NCBI GenBank assembly: GCA_022315425.1
Contig: JAIUPT010000023.1
Location: 28,818 to 92,817, forward strand
Direction of reading: 5' to 3'
Source: Pseudevernia furfuracea
Taxonomy: Eukaryota; Ascomycota; Lecanoromycetes; Lecanorales; Parmeliaceae
Length of the DNA stretch: 64,000 nt
This document shows positions 46,719-57,200 of the stretch, piece by piece; the first letter of the stretch is position 1, and every line of letters begins with the position of its first letter. A model generated the notes under the pieces. It had not been told where the DNA came from. It worked only from the letters and a program-made list of their open reading frames with translations, and made no database searches. A program made the translations under genes and the position numbers.

Positions 46719-47260
46719 GTATATAAAAGTTAAAAATACTTTTCATTAGCCTATATAGTTATATATTTATGTGGGTGTGAGGCAGTGCTTATTGTTTATC
46801 AATTTCTCTTGCTTGTATGTGAAACATATGTGAAACATGACATGGCATGGCATCAGATAAAAAAAAATCAGGACTCACTCTACTACTGTAGTTTAGTATA
46901 TATGAAAGTTTACATGTATGTCATGTTTCATAACTGAAAAAAGATAAGTATTTAGATTAAAGTAAAATGACTAGGGTTTATTACCTATTAGGCAATAGTC
47001 TGTATTATGAATACATGAGCTCAAGTATAACCTTATATACCTGTATATGGCTTTATCTTATACTAATTGTATGGGGTTAGTTCCTGGGCTTTATGTTCTA
47101 TATAATATATGTTATTTACATTAATTATGCCATATGTCATATAGGAGCCTTATTCAGATACACCCTATTATTTATGATCTCTTTCAATAAATAACAAGGC
47201 TCCTGTGTTTGTGCCTATTAATAAGACACAATAAGGTTTGTATATATATACACAAAAACA
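46719..47260. other. Spacer upstream of cox1
   Basis: 46719-46790 resembles the start of the membrane ORF at 49392 (same order of bases encoding hydrophobic residues and PIPTN). 46970-47340 is the first of three repeated 3' flanks (others 47890-48290 and 52735-53070) with ggcaatagtct, atatacctgtatatggcttta and gggctttatg. No gene seen. Confidence 0.55.
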
Positions 47261-47827
47261 CTAGTTAACAGAATACACCCTAGCCAATAGTGATCTATTA
47301 CAATCAACCAGATGTTGTGCCTCTCAGGGTTTCTTTTTAAATATGCTAGATATAAACCTTTTATCAGTCCTTGGCATAGCAATCTCGATTTTATTCATAC
47401 TTTCACTACACGCATCTGATATTGTATCTAAGTTAGTTATACGCCTTGGTAATGTGAGATCAGGTTGTGTTGTAGAGTTTTTAAGTAGGTTGTGTTCTAT
47501 AAAAGCTTTATACTTTAGATTATATCAACTAACATAAGAAACTATAGCATTAGGTACATTCCGAGGGTTTTTCATAGTAAACTTATTGTTAATTACCTGT
47601 ATAGTTCAAGGTTTAATATTGCACTTAAAAGTAAGCGAATTTTCCTCAATATCCTTAGATATCTCTAAGCTTTTTTCATTGAGAATATTAGCACCTAATA
47701 TATTAGTTGAACTAGCATCACCAGCTCCACTACTACCACCTGCTGTACTGCTACTACCGCCACCAGTTGAACCACCAGTTGGTGGCTTATAATAGTTTAC
47801 ATAATCACAGAGTGGTCCTGTACTCAT
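47261..47827 (-). CDS. Gly/Ser-linker ORF, shortened paralog
   Basis: 189 residues from ATG 47827 (MSTGPLCDYVNYYKPP) with a Gly/Ser/Thr-rich linker (GGSTGGGSSSTAGGSSGAG), then a soluble domain containing ISKDIEENSL, YVSWYNLKYKAF and RRITNLDTISDACSES, ending at TAG. It is about half identical to the C-terminal half of the ORF at 49392-48258, with matching flank, and lacks the membrane part. A tandem paralog of unknown function. Confidence 0.6.
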
Positions 47828-48257
47828 TCTATTACTCTTTATCACAGATCATATCTCCTTTAGGCTAGACCGTGTAGTAAAGATACTATCGTTTATTACC
47901 AGTTAGTCAATAGTCTATATTATGAGTGCAAGGGCTTATATATAACCTTATATACCTGTATATGGCTTTATCTCAGATTAATTATATGGGATTAGTTACT
48001 GGATTTAATTCCGGGGCTTTATGCCCTACAAGATATATATTATATAACTTAAATATGCCATATATCAGATATCAGATAGGACCCTTCTCCAAATATACCC
48101 TATCATTTATGATTTCTTTAAATAAATAATAAGGCTGCTGTGTTTGTGCTTACTAATAAGACACGGTAAGGTTTGTATGTGTATACACAAACAAACACTA
48201 GTTAACAGGACACTGCCCCAGTTCATATTGATCTACCATAGTCAATCAGATACCTTG

Positions 48258-49392
48258 CCTATCAGGGTTTATTTTTTAAGGTGTTAGATATAAACCTTCT
48301 ATCACTTCTTGCTAAAGCACTTTCAACTTTATTCAAACCTTCACTACACTCACTTGACATTTTATCTAAGTTAGTAATTCGAGATATTAAGCTAGAATCA
48401 CCTTCTATTGAAACATCTTATAGAGCTGTAAGTTCTATAAGTGCCTTACACTTGAGATTATATGAGCTAACATAAAAAACGACAGATTGAGAAACATCTC
48501 GTGGATTTATCAAAGGAAATCTCTGTTTAATTGCGTCTAATGCTGAAGGTTGAATGTCGTACTTGGAAATAAGCGAGTTAGTATCAAGATCTTTAGATAT
48601 CTCTAGGTTTTTATCAAAAAGAGCCCTACCATCTAATGTATTAGTTGAACTACTACCATCACTGTTCCCAGCAGGAGTACTACTACTACCACCACCACCT
48701 CCACTAGAAGCCCCCTCAGATCCAATCTTAGAGAGGGTTAAAGGAAGACTCTGTGGTCCCATAATCATTCTGTTATCCTTTATACTATTTCAAACAAGAG
48801 GTAAGTGTGCAAACAAATAATGAAGGGATGCATATAACTCTTCATAATGACCATCCACATACCAAATTAAGAGTGGTACAGAAAAAGCAAAAAATATTAC
48901 AATATATAGTTGTCTAGAACTTACTTTTTTTCCTTTTACATAAGCTATAGCTGTTATGCTACATAGGGTTATAATAACGTTAAACAAAGGATAATATTGT
49001 AATAAATCTAATTGCCCTAGCATAAAGCGTGTAGTAATTCTGTAACCTAAAGAAAAGCCTATACCAATAGCTATGGAGATGAGTAGAGAAAAAGTTAGGC
49101 AAGCTACCCCTATTGTACTAAATAATTTAAACAGATCACTATGCAGAAGTAAGCTAACAAAAGCATGAGGGCTAGGTGTGTTATTTATATCTCTGTAAGA
49201 TTTAAGTACACATAAAGACTTAAGTACACATAAAGACTTAAGTCCACATAATGTGTGCTTTACTGCTTCCGCATAGGTGGGCACATTAGTAGGAATAGGC
49301 AATAGAGAGAAAAGCACTGTGTACGTAATTGTTAAAAAAACTAGACACAGCCTGATGATTATATAACTATATGGGTGTGCTTCTTGCTCCAC
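48258..49392 (-). CDS. Membrane/Gly-Ser-linker/soluble ORF with one TAA
   Basis: ATG at 49392. N-terminal helix (IIIRLCLVFLTITYTVLFSL) and PIPTN, like the cox1 leader; repeated CVLKSL; then NNTPSPHAFVSLLLHSD, a Cox1-type end; four membrane helices (about 49130-48800); MGPQ and a linker of Gly/Ser (GGGGGSSSTPAGNSDGSSS); then a soluble part with YVSSYNLKCKALIELTAL and TAA at 48418. Homology to the 47827 ORF resumes after the stop (RITNLDKMSSECSEG) to about 48258, so the full protein has probably lost its last about 50 residues. Same architecture as the nad5 tail. Confidence 0.6.
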
Positions 49393-50138
49393 CTTAGTGA
49401 TTATATATATGTTTGTACAAGATTAAACCAATTAAAATATACAATGCATAGGATGTGATAAGACCAGTGTTTAAGTTACTTAGGCTTTTATTTAAATTAA
49501 GCCAGGCTATCAAAGCTTATTTTTGAATGTGTTACATATAAACCTTCTATCAATCCTTAATATAATATACTGGATTTATTCATACTTTCATTACAAAACC
49601 TAATCTTAGTTTAACATGGCAAGTGACTAGCTTGGATAAGATATAGGGTGAGTATAGTAGAGTTTTTAAGTACTGTAGGTTCTATAAGTGTTTTACATCT
49701 TAAACTATACCCATTGGGGTAAGAAACAACAGAATCAGCAACATTATGCGGACCTTTAGTAGAAAATTTACCTTCAATTTATTGTAAAGCTAAATTTTGC
49801 ACTTAGGAATAACCAAATTATCCCTGCTATTCACTTTTAAGTATACGAGTATTTACTAATCAATACATTAAAGTTGTAACTAAGGCTAGTGTTACCTAAT
49901 ATTTATAACTTACGACTTAAACTAAACGAATTATAGAGTAAATACTTTTCTACAACTCTATAATAAAAACTGATGTGGAATTGGCTGAGATCATTGGGGA
50001 CTTGCAATTGAAACGTAATTTATAATATTTGATATCATAATGTAACTACCTAAAAATGCCTCTGATAATGATATAAAGATTGCAAGCATTTGTAAAGGAG
50101 ATACCTTGTTGCTATTTGTTTCGTTTTTACTGTTGCCT
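49393..50138. other. Fossils of nad5 end and Gly/Ser ORF
   Basis: 49421-49510 is a copy of a piece of the nad5 3' region (compare 55448-55537). 49500-49800 is a third, heavily decayed copy of the soluble domain of the Gly/Ser-linker ORF (ESMNKSS, YVTHSK). 49950-50110 holds a short open hydrophobic stretch (SPLQMLAIFISLSEAFLGSY) that I cannot place. None looks functional. Confidence 0.5.
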
Positions 50139-50975
50139 TTAAATAAAATAGTAATAATACATAGGATACAATACCAAAAATATAAATACCTTTTGATTAT
50201 TTAAAGATCCAGCAGCGTTATAGGCCTCTATATGTCAAAGAGTATTGTTTATTGTTGACATATTATAAAGTCCATTTATATGTATAAGATAAAACAATAG
50301 ATACATGATGACCAAAAAAATATATATCTTTATGTATTTACTGAAAACTTCTTTGTATTCTGGCTCAACACAGATATATAACGAAATAAGAACAAAAGGG
50401 ATAACTCTACAAATTACAAACAAAATTAACCAACTATATCAGGTTTCATTATGGAATTGTTCAGTTGTAAATATAATATAAGTAATATACTGATTAATGA
50501 CCATACCTATAATAAAGAATTCCAATACTAAATATATTACTCCTAGGATTAGATCTAATTTTAATAGATATGTATTATTTTACAAGAATCGCCTTTGACT
50601 TTGTTTAAAAAAATTATAAAATTTTACAATATTATCATACAATTCATATCAAATTATAAATATAAATGAAGCCACAAGATATTCTCAACTTAACAATAAG
50701 TGTAAACCTAAATAGCATGTTTGTATAATATTTATGTTATAAAACATGTTAACAAAAATTATAACCAATCCGAGAAGAGCCAGGTGAAAATAAATTATTC
50801 CAAATTTACCCAAATATTCTCCAATCCACTTATCTAAAGTTTTATAAAGCCGAGGCTTAAGTGTAAGTATTCGCCACTCACTTTCTAAGGATTTACCAGT
50901 AGCCAAACGAAGATTTATTATGGCTACTATATAGGTAAGTATTAAAAAAATAATAAAAAAAGCAAAAAAAAACAA
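50139..50975 (-). pseudogene. Unknown multi-helix membrane protein, interrupted by TAA
   Basis: Part 1, 50975-50580: hydrophobic start MFFFAFFIIFLILTYIVAII, then ESEWRILTLKPRLYKTLDKW and two more helices, stop TAA. Part 2 continues in the same frame, ATG 50504 to TAA 50139: MVINQYITYIIFTTEQF and helices at about 50450 and 50330. Together about 275 codons with five or so helices. No family recognised. It lies directly downstream of the chimeric nad5 ORF in the same frame (separated by TAG at 51063), so it may be a further tail segment of that unit. Confidence 0.45.
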
Positions 50976-51062
50976 ACATATTAAAAGGGCTTATCATAAG
51001 CGTGTGGATAATTAATTCTGATTTATTTAGAGGGTTAATATGAGTTCTATTTAAAAATATGC

Positions 51063-52463
51063 CTAAATAACTATTGGAAAAAAAATATTAATATCCTGAA
51101 AATAGATCGAATTTACGCTTAAAACCCCTACATTGTTATTATCTAATAAGTTAGAGGGGTAAGGACCAGAAGACACAAATTCAAAATCAATAGCATACTT
51201 CGCTATAAAGTAAGAAGCAACAATATGGAACAGAATAAAAACAATGAAAAAATAAATCATGTATAGTAAATATACAAGATTTTTGTTTTCATTGAAAAAG
51301 TTATACAATGTTTTACCCTTTCCTTTTTTTGTTGCGTTTTTACATACAGATGGTCGATATGTATGATATGGAGAATAAATAACAACGTATTCAAGTGCAG
51401 AATTAACTTCTGCACTTGATACAGTTATGCTTATTGTACTATATAATATACACAACAATATACTTATATCTATTAAAGAGATATAAGGTATTAATATATA
51501 TAATATTAAACCAACTAAAATATACAAAGCATAAGATGTGATAACACCAGTCTCTAAGCTACTTAGGTCTTTACTTAATTTAAGTAAGCCTTTTTCTAAG
51601 CCATATGGTCCTAATAATTCTATTGAACCTTTATCTAAAACCTTGGTAGTTTGTCCTCCTAAATTGAGAACAAAACGAGTGATATATTTGTTATAAAACA
51701 ATTCAATTAGAAAACGTTGATTAAAAAAGCTAAATATATTGTAACCCGTTCTAGTTAACTTAAAGTAAATAAGTGATTTGGGTAAAAACTCAGATAAGAT
51801 TAGAGAAAAAACACTTAATGTAACAGTTAAGAAAAAAGGTAATAATTTAAATATAGTAGGAACAACAAATTCAGTTTCTAGCATAATTTCATGTAAAGGG
51901 TGTGTAAATAAACTATTGTCAGAAAAGAAACCAGAGGCCATACCTATAAACATATCTTTGGTCATATAACCAAAGAATATGGAAAATACAGCTAAAATTA
52001 CTAAAGGCAAGCTCATAAATACATCGCCTTCATGTGCTTTTTTATAGTTTGTTAGAGGTCCATTGGCATTAGTTAAAAAAGTTAGATATAAAACCTTAAC
52101 TGAATATAATGTGGTAAACATAGCACCCATAGTTGCTATAAAGTAAACAGCAACACTAGAAAAATGAAATTGTCCATATGCAGATTCAAGTATGAAATCT
52201 TTAGAATAAAAACCAGTCATAAAAGGGAAAGCTACTAGACTAAGAGAAGCTATCAGCATAACTGAATAAGTTAAAGGTAAAAATGCTATTAAACCACCGT
52301 ATTTCCTAAAGTTTTGATTATCTGCTACAGCATGTATTACAGCACCTGCCCCTAAAAATAAGAGCCCTTTATAAACATCAAATATAAAATCTTGAAGATT
52401 TGAAAAAGCAAGTCTTTTTTCCCGAATAACATCTAAAAGTTTTAACTCTAAATTTGCTTTACT
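51063..52463 (-). CDS. Chimeric ORF: second half of nad5 with a different tail
   Basis: Bases about 52371-51430 repeat nad5 exon 4 (56326-55390) at very high identity: YKGLLFLGAGAVIHAVADNQ, SLVAFPFMTGFYSKD, LGGQTTKVLDKGS. Upstream, an in-frame about 30-residue segment (LLDVIREKRLAFSNLQ) replaces the first half. Downstream, after ISLIDISILLCIL, the sequence departs into a new tail with one or two helices (LYMIYFFIVFILFHIVASYF) and stops at TAG 51063. About 466 codons, open. The join GATG|TTTATAAAGG fits a group I 3' splice site, and a P7-like strand lies at 52465. It cannot replace Nad5 by itself. Confidence 0.7.
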   Translation of the reverse strand, partial: SKANLELKLLDVIREKRLAFSNLQDFIFDVYKGLLFLGAGAVIHAVADNQNFRKYGGLIAFLPLTYSVMLIASLSLVAFPFMTGFYSKDFILESAYGQFHFSSVAVYFIATMGAMFTTLYSVKVLYLTFLTNANGPLTNYKKAHEGDVFMSLPLVILAVFSIFFGYMTKDMFIGMASGFFSDNSLFTHPLHEIMLETEFVVPTIFKLLPFFLTVTLSVFSLILSEFLPKSLIYFKLTRTGYNIFSFFNQRFLIELFYNKYITRFVLNLGGQTTKVLDKGSIELLGPYGLEKGLLKLSKDLSSLETGVITSYALYILVGLILYILIPYISLIDISILLCILYSTISITVSSAEVNSALEYVVIYSPYHTYRPSVCKNATKKGKGKTLYNFFNENKNLVYLLYMIYFFIVFILFHIVASYFIAKYAIDFEFVSSGPYPSNLLDNNNVGVLSVNSIYFQDINIFFPIVI

Positions 52464-53319
52464 CTAGACTATATGGTAATGCTAGTAAGTACTAGCTTTT
52501 TCTGCTATATTGTCAGATACTGTAGAGATTTTAGGTGCACATGTTTATGCTTATTGCGTGATTTTAACCTTAAACTCATCTGTAAAACCAACAAAATGTT
52601 TTAATATAAACACATATATAGTCATTTCCTTGGATAATTTACTAGGATCCGCAAAAAACAGTTTAGAGTCATCAGGAAGATTTTGAGTTGCTTGTCTTGC
52701 AACTAAATAGATATAAGTATTTAGATTAGGGTAAAAGCACTGAGGTTTATTATTGGTCAGGCAATAGTCTACATTGTAAGTATATGAGCTCATTTACAAA
52801 GCTATATACTTATATATATAGCTTTATATCGTACTAATCTTATAGTGTTAGTCACTTGGCTTTATGCCCTATAAGACATGCGTTAAACATGTCAAATAGA
52901 GCCCTTCTCCTATATTTCCACCCTTAAAGATGGGATAGATGTTTATAATGAGCAATACAGATAAACACCAGTTAATGCTGATGTTTCACATAGCAAAGAA
53001 AACCATACACTCTGCCTTAATTCTATCAGTTACGTCTTTGGGGTGACGAATGAAACATACTCTAAATATATAATTAAAATAAGAGTTTTAGTCTTACATA
53101 TACATGGTGTTCATCGATAGAAATAAAGTTTTATATCATTTACTTTTTACTCATCCTGGAAAAACAACGACAGTATTTGGAGGATTGATTAGAGTATAAC
53201 AGTAAATGATTCAAGAGGCTTTATTATCAACTTATCAGCCATGAATCTATTTGAACCTAGCCGACTCTAAAGGTGTTAGACTCCACATCTCCTGTGGATG
53301 ATGTATTGGAACCGTCTGA
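52464..53319. other. Third repeated flank
   Basis: 52735-53070 is a copy of the flank seen at 46970 and 47890. 52793-52551 has an 80-codon open frame without recognisable motifs that I do not support as a gene. 53230-53320 has Gly/Ser/Asn-coding units (ggttccaat type) just after the stop of the next ORF. No gene. Confidence 0.5.
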
Positions 53320-53815
53320 TTAATTGGAACCCTCAAATGTATTAGAATCTTTAGGAAAACAGCTTAAAACAAAATTAGCCTGACAACGACTCATTTTTAC
53401 TTGTTCTAAACTATCATTTATAAATTTAATCAAATCTATAATTCCATCAGAGTTACAGATAAAAGTAGATCCACGCTGATAAAACAGATCACTATTAGTA
53501 ATATCTAATAAATCCTTACAACCATAAGCAATTGACATAGATAAAAGAATTTTAATCTTACAATTACGATTATGATAAAAATCAAGTATAAGACTCAACT
53601 CCTTCGTAAAACGCTCCACATCTTTTATTGCAATACCCATCATGTAGATGTTAATCCAGTCTGATGTTAAATACGATCTATAAGAATTTAGTTTCGCTAG
53701 GAACAATATAAAAATATTTAGCAGACCACTTTCTAGAGGTAAGTTAACAAAAGGGTGAAGTAAATCATTGGCTATGTCAAGAGAAAACCTATTAACGCTT
53801 ATGCTTAGTAAACCG
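53320..53815 (-). CDS. Tail-type ORF fused to a nad5 end fragment
   Basis: About 53905-53815 copies the nad5 end (PYISLIDIS), then after a frame change it reads IIFGLLSISVNRFSLDIAND, LLHPFVNLPLESGLLNIFIL, parallel to the nad5 tail ILFGVLNISINTLYLG and AFTSLSLQSNLLGAWL. A soluble domain of about 125 residues follows (YLTSDWINIYMMGIAIKDVE, FYHNRNCKIKILLSMSI) to TAA 53320. No ATG is present in frame before the body; it may be a fossil or be translated from a non-ATG start. Confidence 0.5.
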
Positions 53816-53932
53816 AATATTATACATACTTATATCTATTAAAGAGATATATGGTATTAGTATGTATAATATTAAACCAATTAAAATATACAAAGCATAG
53901 GATTAAAATAAATCTTTAAGCTTTATCACTGT

Positions 53933-54082
53933 TTATTTTCCTAACAAACGTGCTTCTGTGTATAGAAAAACACCTGATGTGGCAATAGCTAATAAAGAGC
54001 CGGGTGTCAAGATAGGTCAAGGTGAAGCAGATACAAGATGAAACGGATGAGCTTGAAAATTACTTCTAATTAAATTTGTCAT
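53933..54082 (-). pseudogene. cox3 5' fragment
   Basis: ATG at 54082 begins MTNLIRSNFQAHPFHLVSAS, PWPILTPGSLLAIATSGVF, which is the conserved start of cytochrome c oxidase subunit 3 (HPFHLV-x-PSPWP region). It ends after 49 residues at TAA 53933. No further cox3 was found here, so it is a truncated duplicate, or less likely a first exon. It directly abuts the nad5-end fragment at 53905. Confidence 0.8.
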
Positions 54083-54251
54083 GCATGTTTTTTTTTTTGA
54101 ACGAACAAATAAGAAAACTTATTATCATAAGATACTGATATAGTAGGGGGTTTTGCTCCACGTTATCTCTAAGATTTTTTCCCTCCGTAAGAACCAGGTT
54201 TATAATCTGGACATTTATGGGGGGGGAGGGAAGATACGCAGTAGCTTTTGG

Positions 54252-57200
54252 CTAGCTTGGGGACTTAGTATTATCAGACGGTGGAGATTGGACAACGGTA
54301 TTTTGAGAGGATGAAGATTGGTCCACAGAGGCTACTTGTTTATTTTTTTCTTTACTCTGGTCTATATTTTTATCTAAACCTAGACGAGCAGAGTCTTTAT
54401 CTGAATTTATATTAAGTGAATCTATAGGAGGGTCTACAACTCTTGGTTTAAGTACAGCAGGCTCTCCTTTAGGTCAAGGAAAAACTTTTGGCTGTACAAC
54501 AGGCTGTTTAATAGGCGGGGCCATGCGGCTTGCAAATTCGGAGCTATTTCTCATAGTGTTTATTATATCTTTTAAACGTTCATTATCAGATTTCATAATT
54601 TGTATTTGAATATCACGACGCCGAGCTATAAATTTCAATCTTTCACTTTGAAAATCAACATTTCCAGCTTTATGAATCTTATTTCCATACTTGTTTCTTG
54701 ATCAACCACATAGTATGCAATGAATTCTCGGAGGTGCTGAAACCTTAATACCAAATGAGCCACAGTCTATACACGTTTGCTTACTGTAAGGAGACCCTAA
54801 GTTTTTACCTTTATTTTCATCAGCTGTGTTTCCAGAACTGTTGCTAGCTTGAGTACCAGAAGCAGAACCTGAAGCACTAGATCCTCCATCTGTTGGTCCC
54901 ATCGTATATAAAATGTTAGGTAGCTCATGTGAAATAGTTATTTTAATTATTATAGCTAATAATATGGCTAGACTTTCATAAGCACCCTTATATATCTCTG
55001 AGTTATAGCTTAGATATAAAAAGAAAATACTTAATATTAAACTACATATCCCTACTATAGCCAGCCTAACAAGTTTTAAATTTTGATCCTTTAGACCTGT
55101 AACTACTACAACACCTAGACAAGAAAAAGTTGCATTAAAAAAAGGATAAGCCCAAATTCAATTTAAGTTTTCAAATAAAAACTTAAAAGGCAATTTAAAG
55201 GATAAATACATAAAAACAGCAAACAAAAAGATTATTCATCCTTTTTTTATGTTAACTATAAACTGTTTTAACCAAGCACCTAATAAATTACTCTGTAAAG
55301 ATAAGCTCGTGAAGGCATAACCATTGGCTGTATTGTTAGTAACGCCAAGATAAAGGGTATTTATGCTTATATTTAATACACCAAATAATATACATAACAA
55401 TATACTTATATCTATTAAAGAGATGTAAGGTGTTAGTATGTATAATATTAAACCAATTAAAATATACAATGCATAGGATGTAATAACACCAGTGTCTAAG
55501 CTACTTAGGCTTTTACTTAATTTAAGTAAGCCTTTTTCTAAGCCATATGGTCCTAATAATTCTATTGAACCTTTATCTAAAACCTTAGTAGTTTGTCCTC
55601 CTAATTTAAGAATAAAACGAGTGATATATTTGTTATAAAACAATTCAATTAGAAAACGTTGATTAAAAAAGCTAAATATGTTGTAACCCATTCTAGTTAA
55701 CTTAAAATAAAGAAGTGATTTGGGTAAAAACTCAGATAATATTAAAGAAAGAGCACTTAATGTAACAGTTAAGAAAAAAGGTAATAATTTAAACAGAGTA
55801 GGTACAGCAAATTCAGTTTCTAGCATGATTTCATGTAAAGGATGTGTAAATAAACTATTATCAGAAAAAAAACCAGAAGCCATACCTATAAACATATCTT
55901 TGGTTATATAACCAAAAAATATGGAAAAGACTGCTAAAATTATTAGAGGCAAGCTCATAAATGCATCGCCTTCATGAGCTCTTTTATAGTTTATTAGAGG
56001 TCCATTGGCATTAGTTAAAAAAGTTAGGTATAAAACCTTAACTGAATATAATGTGGTGAACATAGCACCCATAGTTGCTATAAAGTAAACAGCAACACTA
56101 GAAAAATGAAATTGTCCATATGCAGATTCAAGTATTAAATCTTTAGAGTAAAAACCAGTCATAAAAGGGAAAGCTACTAGACTAAGAGAAGCTATCAGCA
56201 TAACTGAATAAGTTAAAGGTAAAAATGCTATTAAACCACCGTATTTCCTAAAGTCTTGGTTATCTGCTACAGCATGTATTACAGCACCTGCCCCTAAAAA
56301 TAAGAGCCCTTTATAAAAAGCATGATTAACTAAGTGAAATAAGGCAATATTATATGAAGATAAACCCACTGCTATAACCATCATCCCTAATTGCGAAATA
56401 TACAAAAGTATATTTTGGACCATTTCTTTATTAATCTTTAAATTTTTCCCATTTATCTTTGTATGACACTCATTCGTTTAACTTGTTTATGTCATGTATG
56501 TTATTTTTGTTACAATATGTTCGTAAGTCATAAAACTGTTTTATAAGACATATTCTTTTGGACTTTTCAGTTTCTAAAGGATATTTAGAAAAATAGTTAT
56601 CTATAAGTGAAAAGAGCTCATTTTTCCAATAAACTACGTATTTAAATGCTTCTATTTTAGGACTAAGTATATCTATTCTGCCACCATACAAGCTAACAAG
56701 AGGCTCTAGTAAAAATCTGTTTTTTTTGGTAATACTAATAAATATTTGCCCTGATTTTTCATTAAGATATACAGAACCATCACTATCTATAAAACCACTT
56801 AGTCATCCATTACTGTATGTTAAGGCCTTAGGATATTTTATAGGTATTTCATACTTATTACATAATTTATTCATTTGTAATAAACGAATGGGATTTCTAA
56901 TTAAACCGTTCATGTCGTTTATTAAATGCAATAAACCTTTTTTATCATGCTACGCAAGTAATTTATATTTAAAAGCTTTGGCTCCTGAAACTGATTTTAT
57001 AGACCCTCCATACTTGTGTAGTATTAGATATAATGCCTTTTTATCACGAGCATCCATACATATTTCACAGCTAACATATCCTTTTTTTGTTAATAAAAAA
57101 TAACCATCACCGTCTATCAAACCAGCCAATCACTCATTAAATTTTAATGTGTTTAAGTCAGTGGTTGTATTATTTACACCATCTTGCCCTGGATGCTTAG

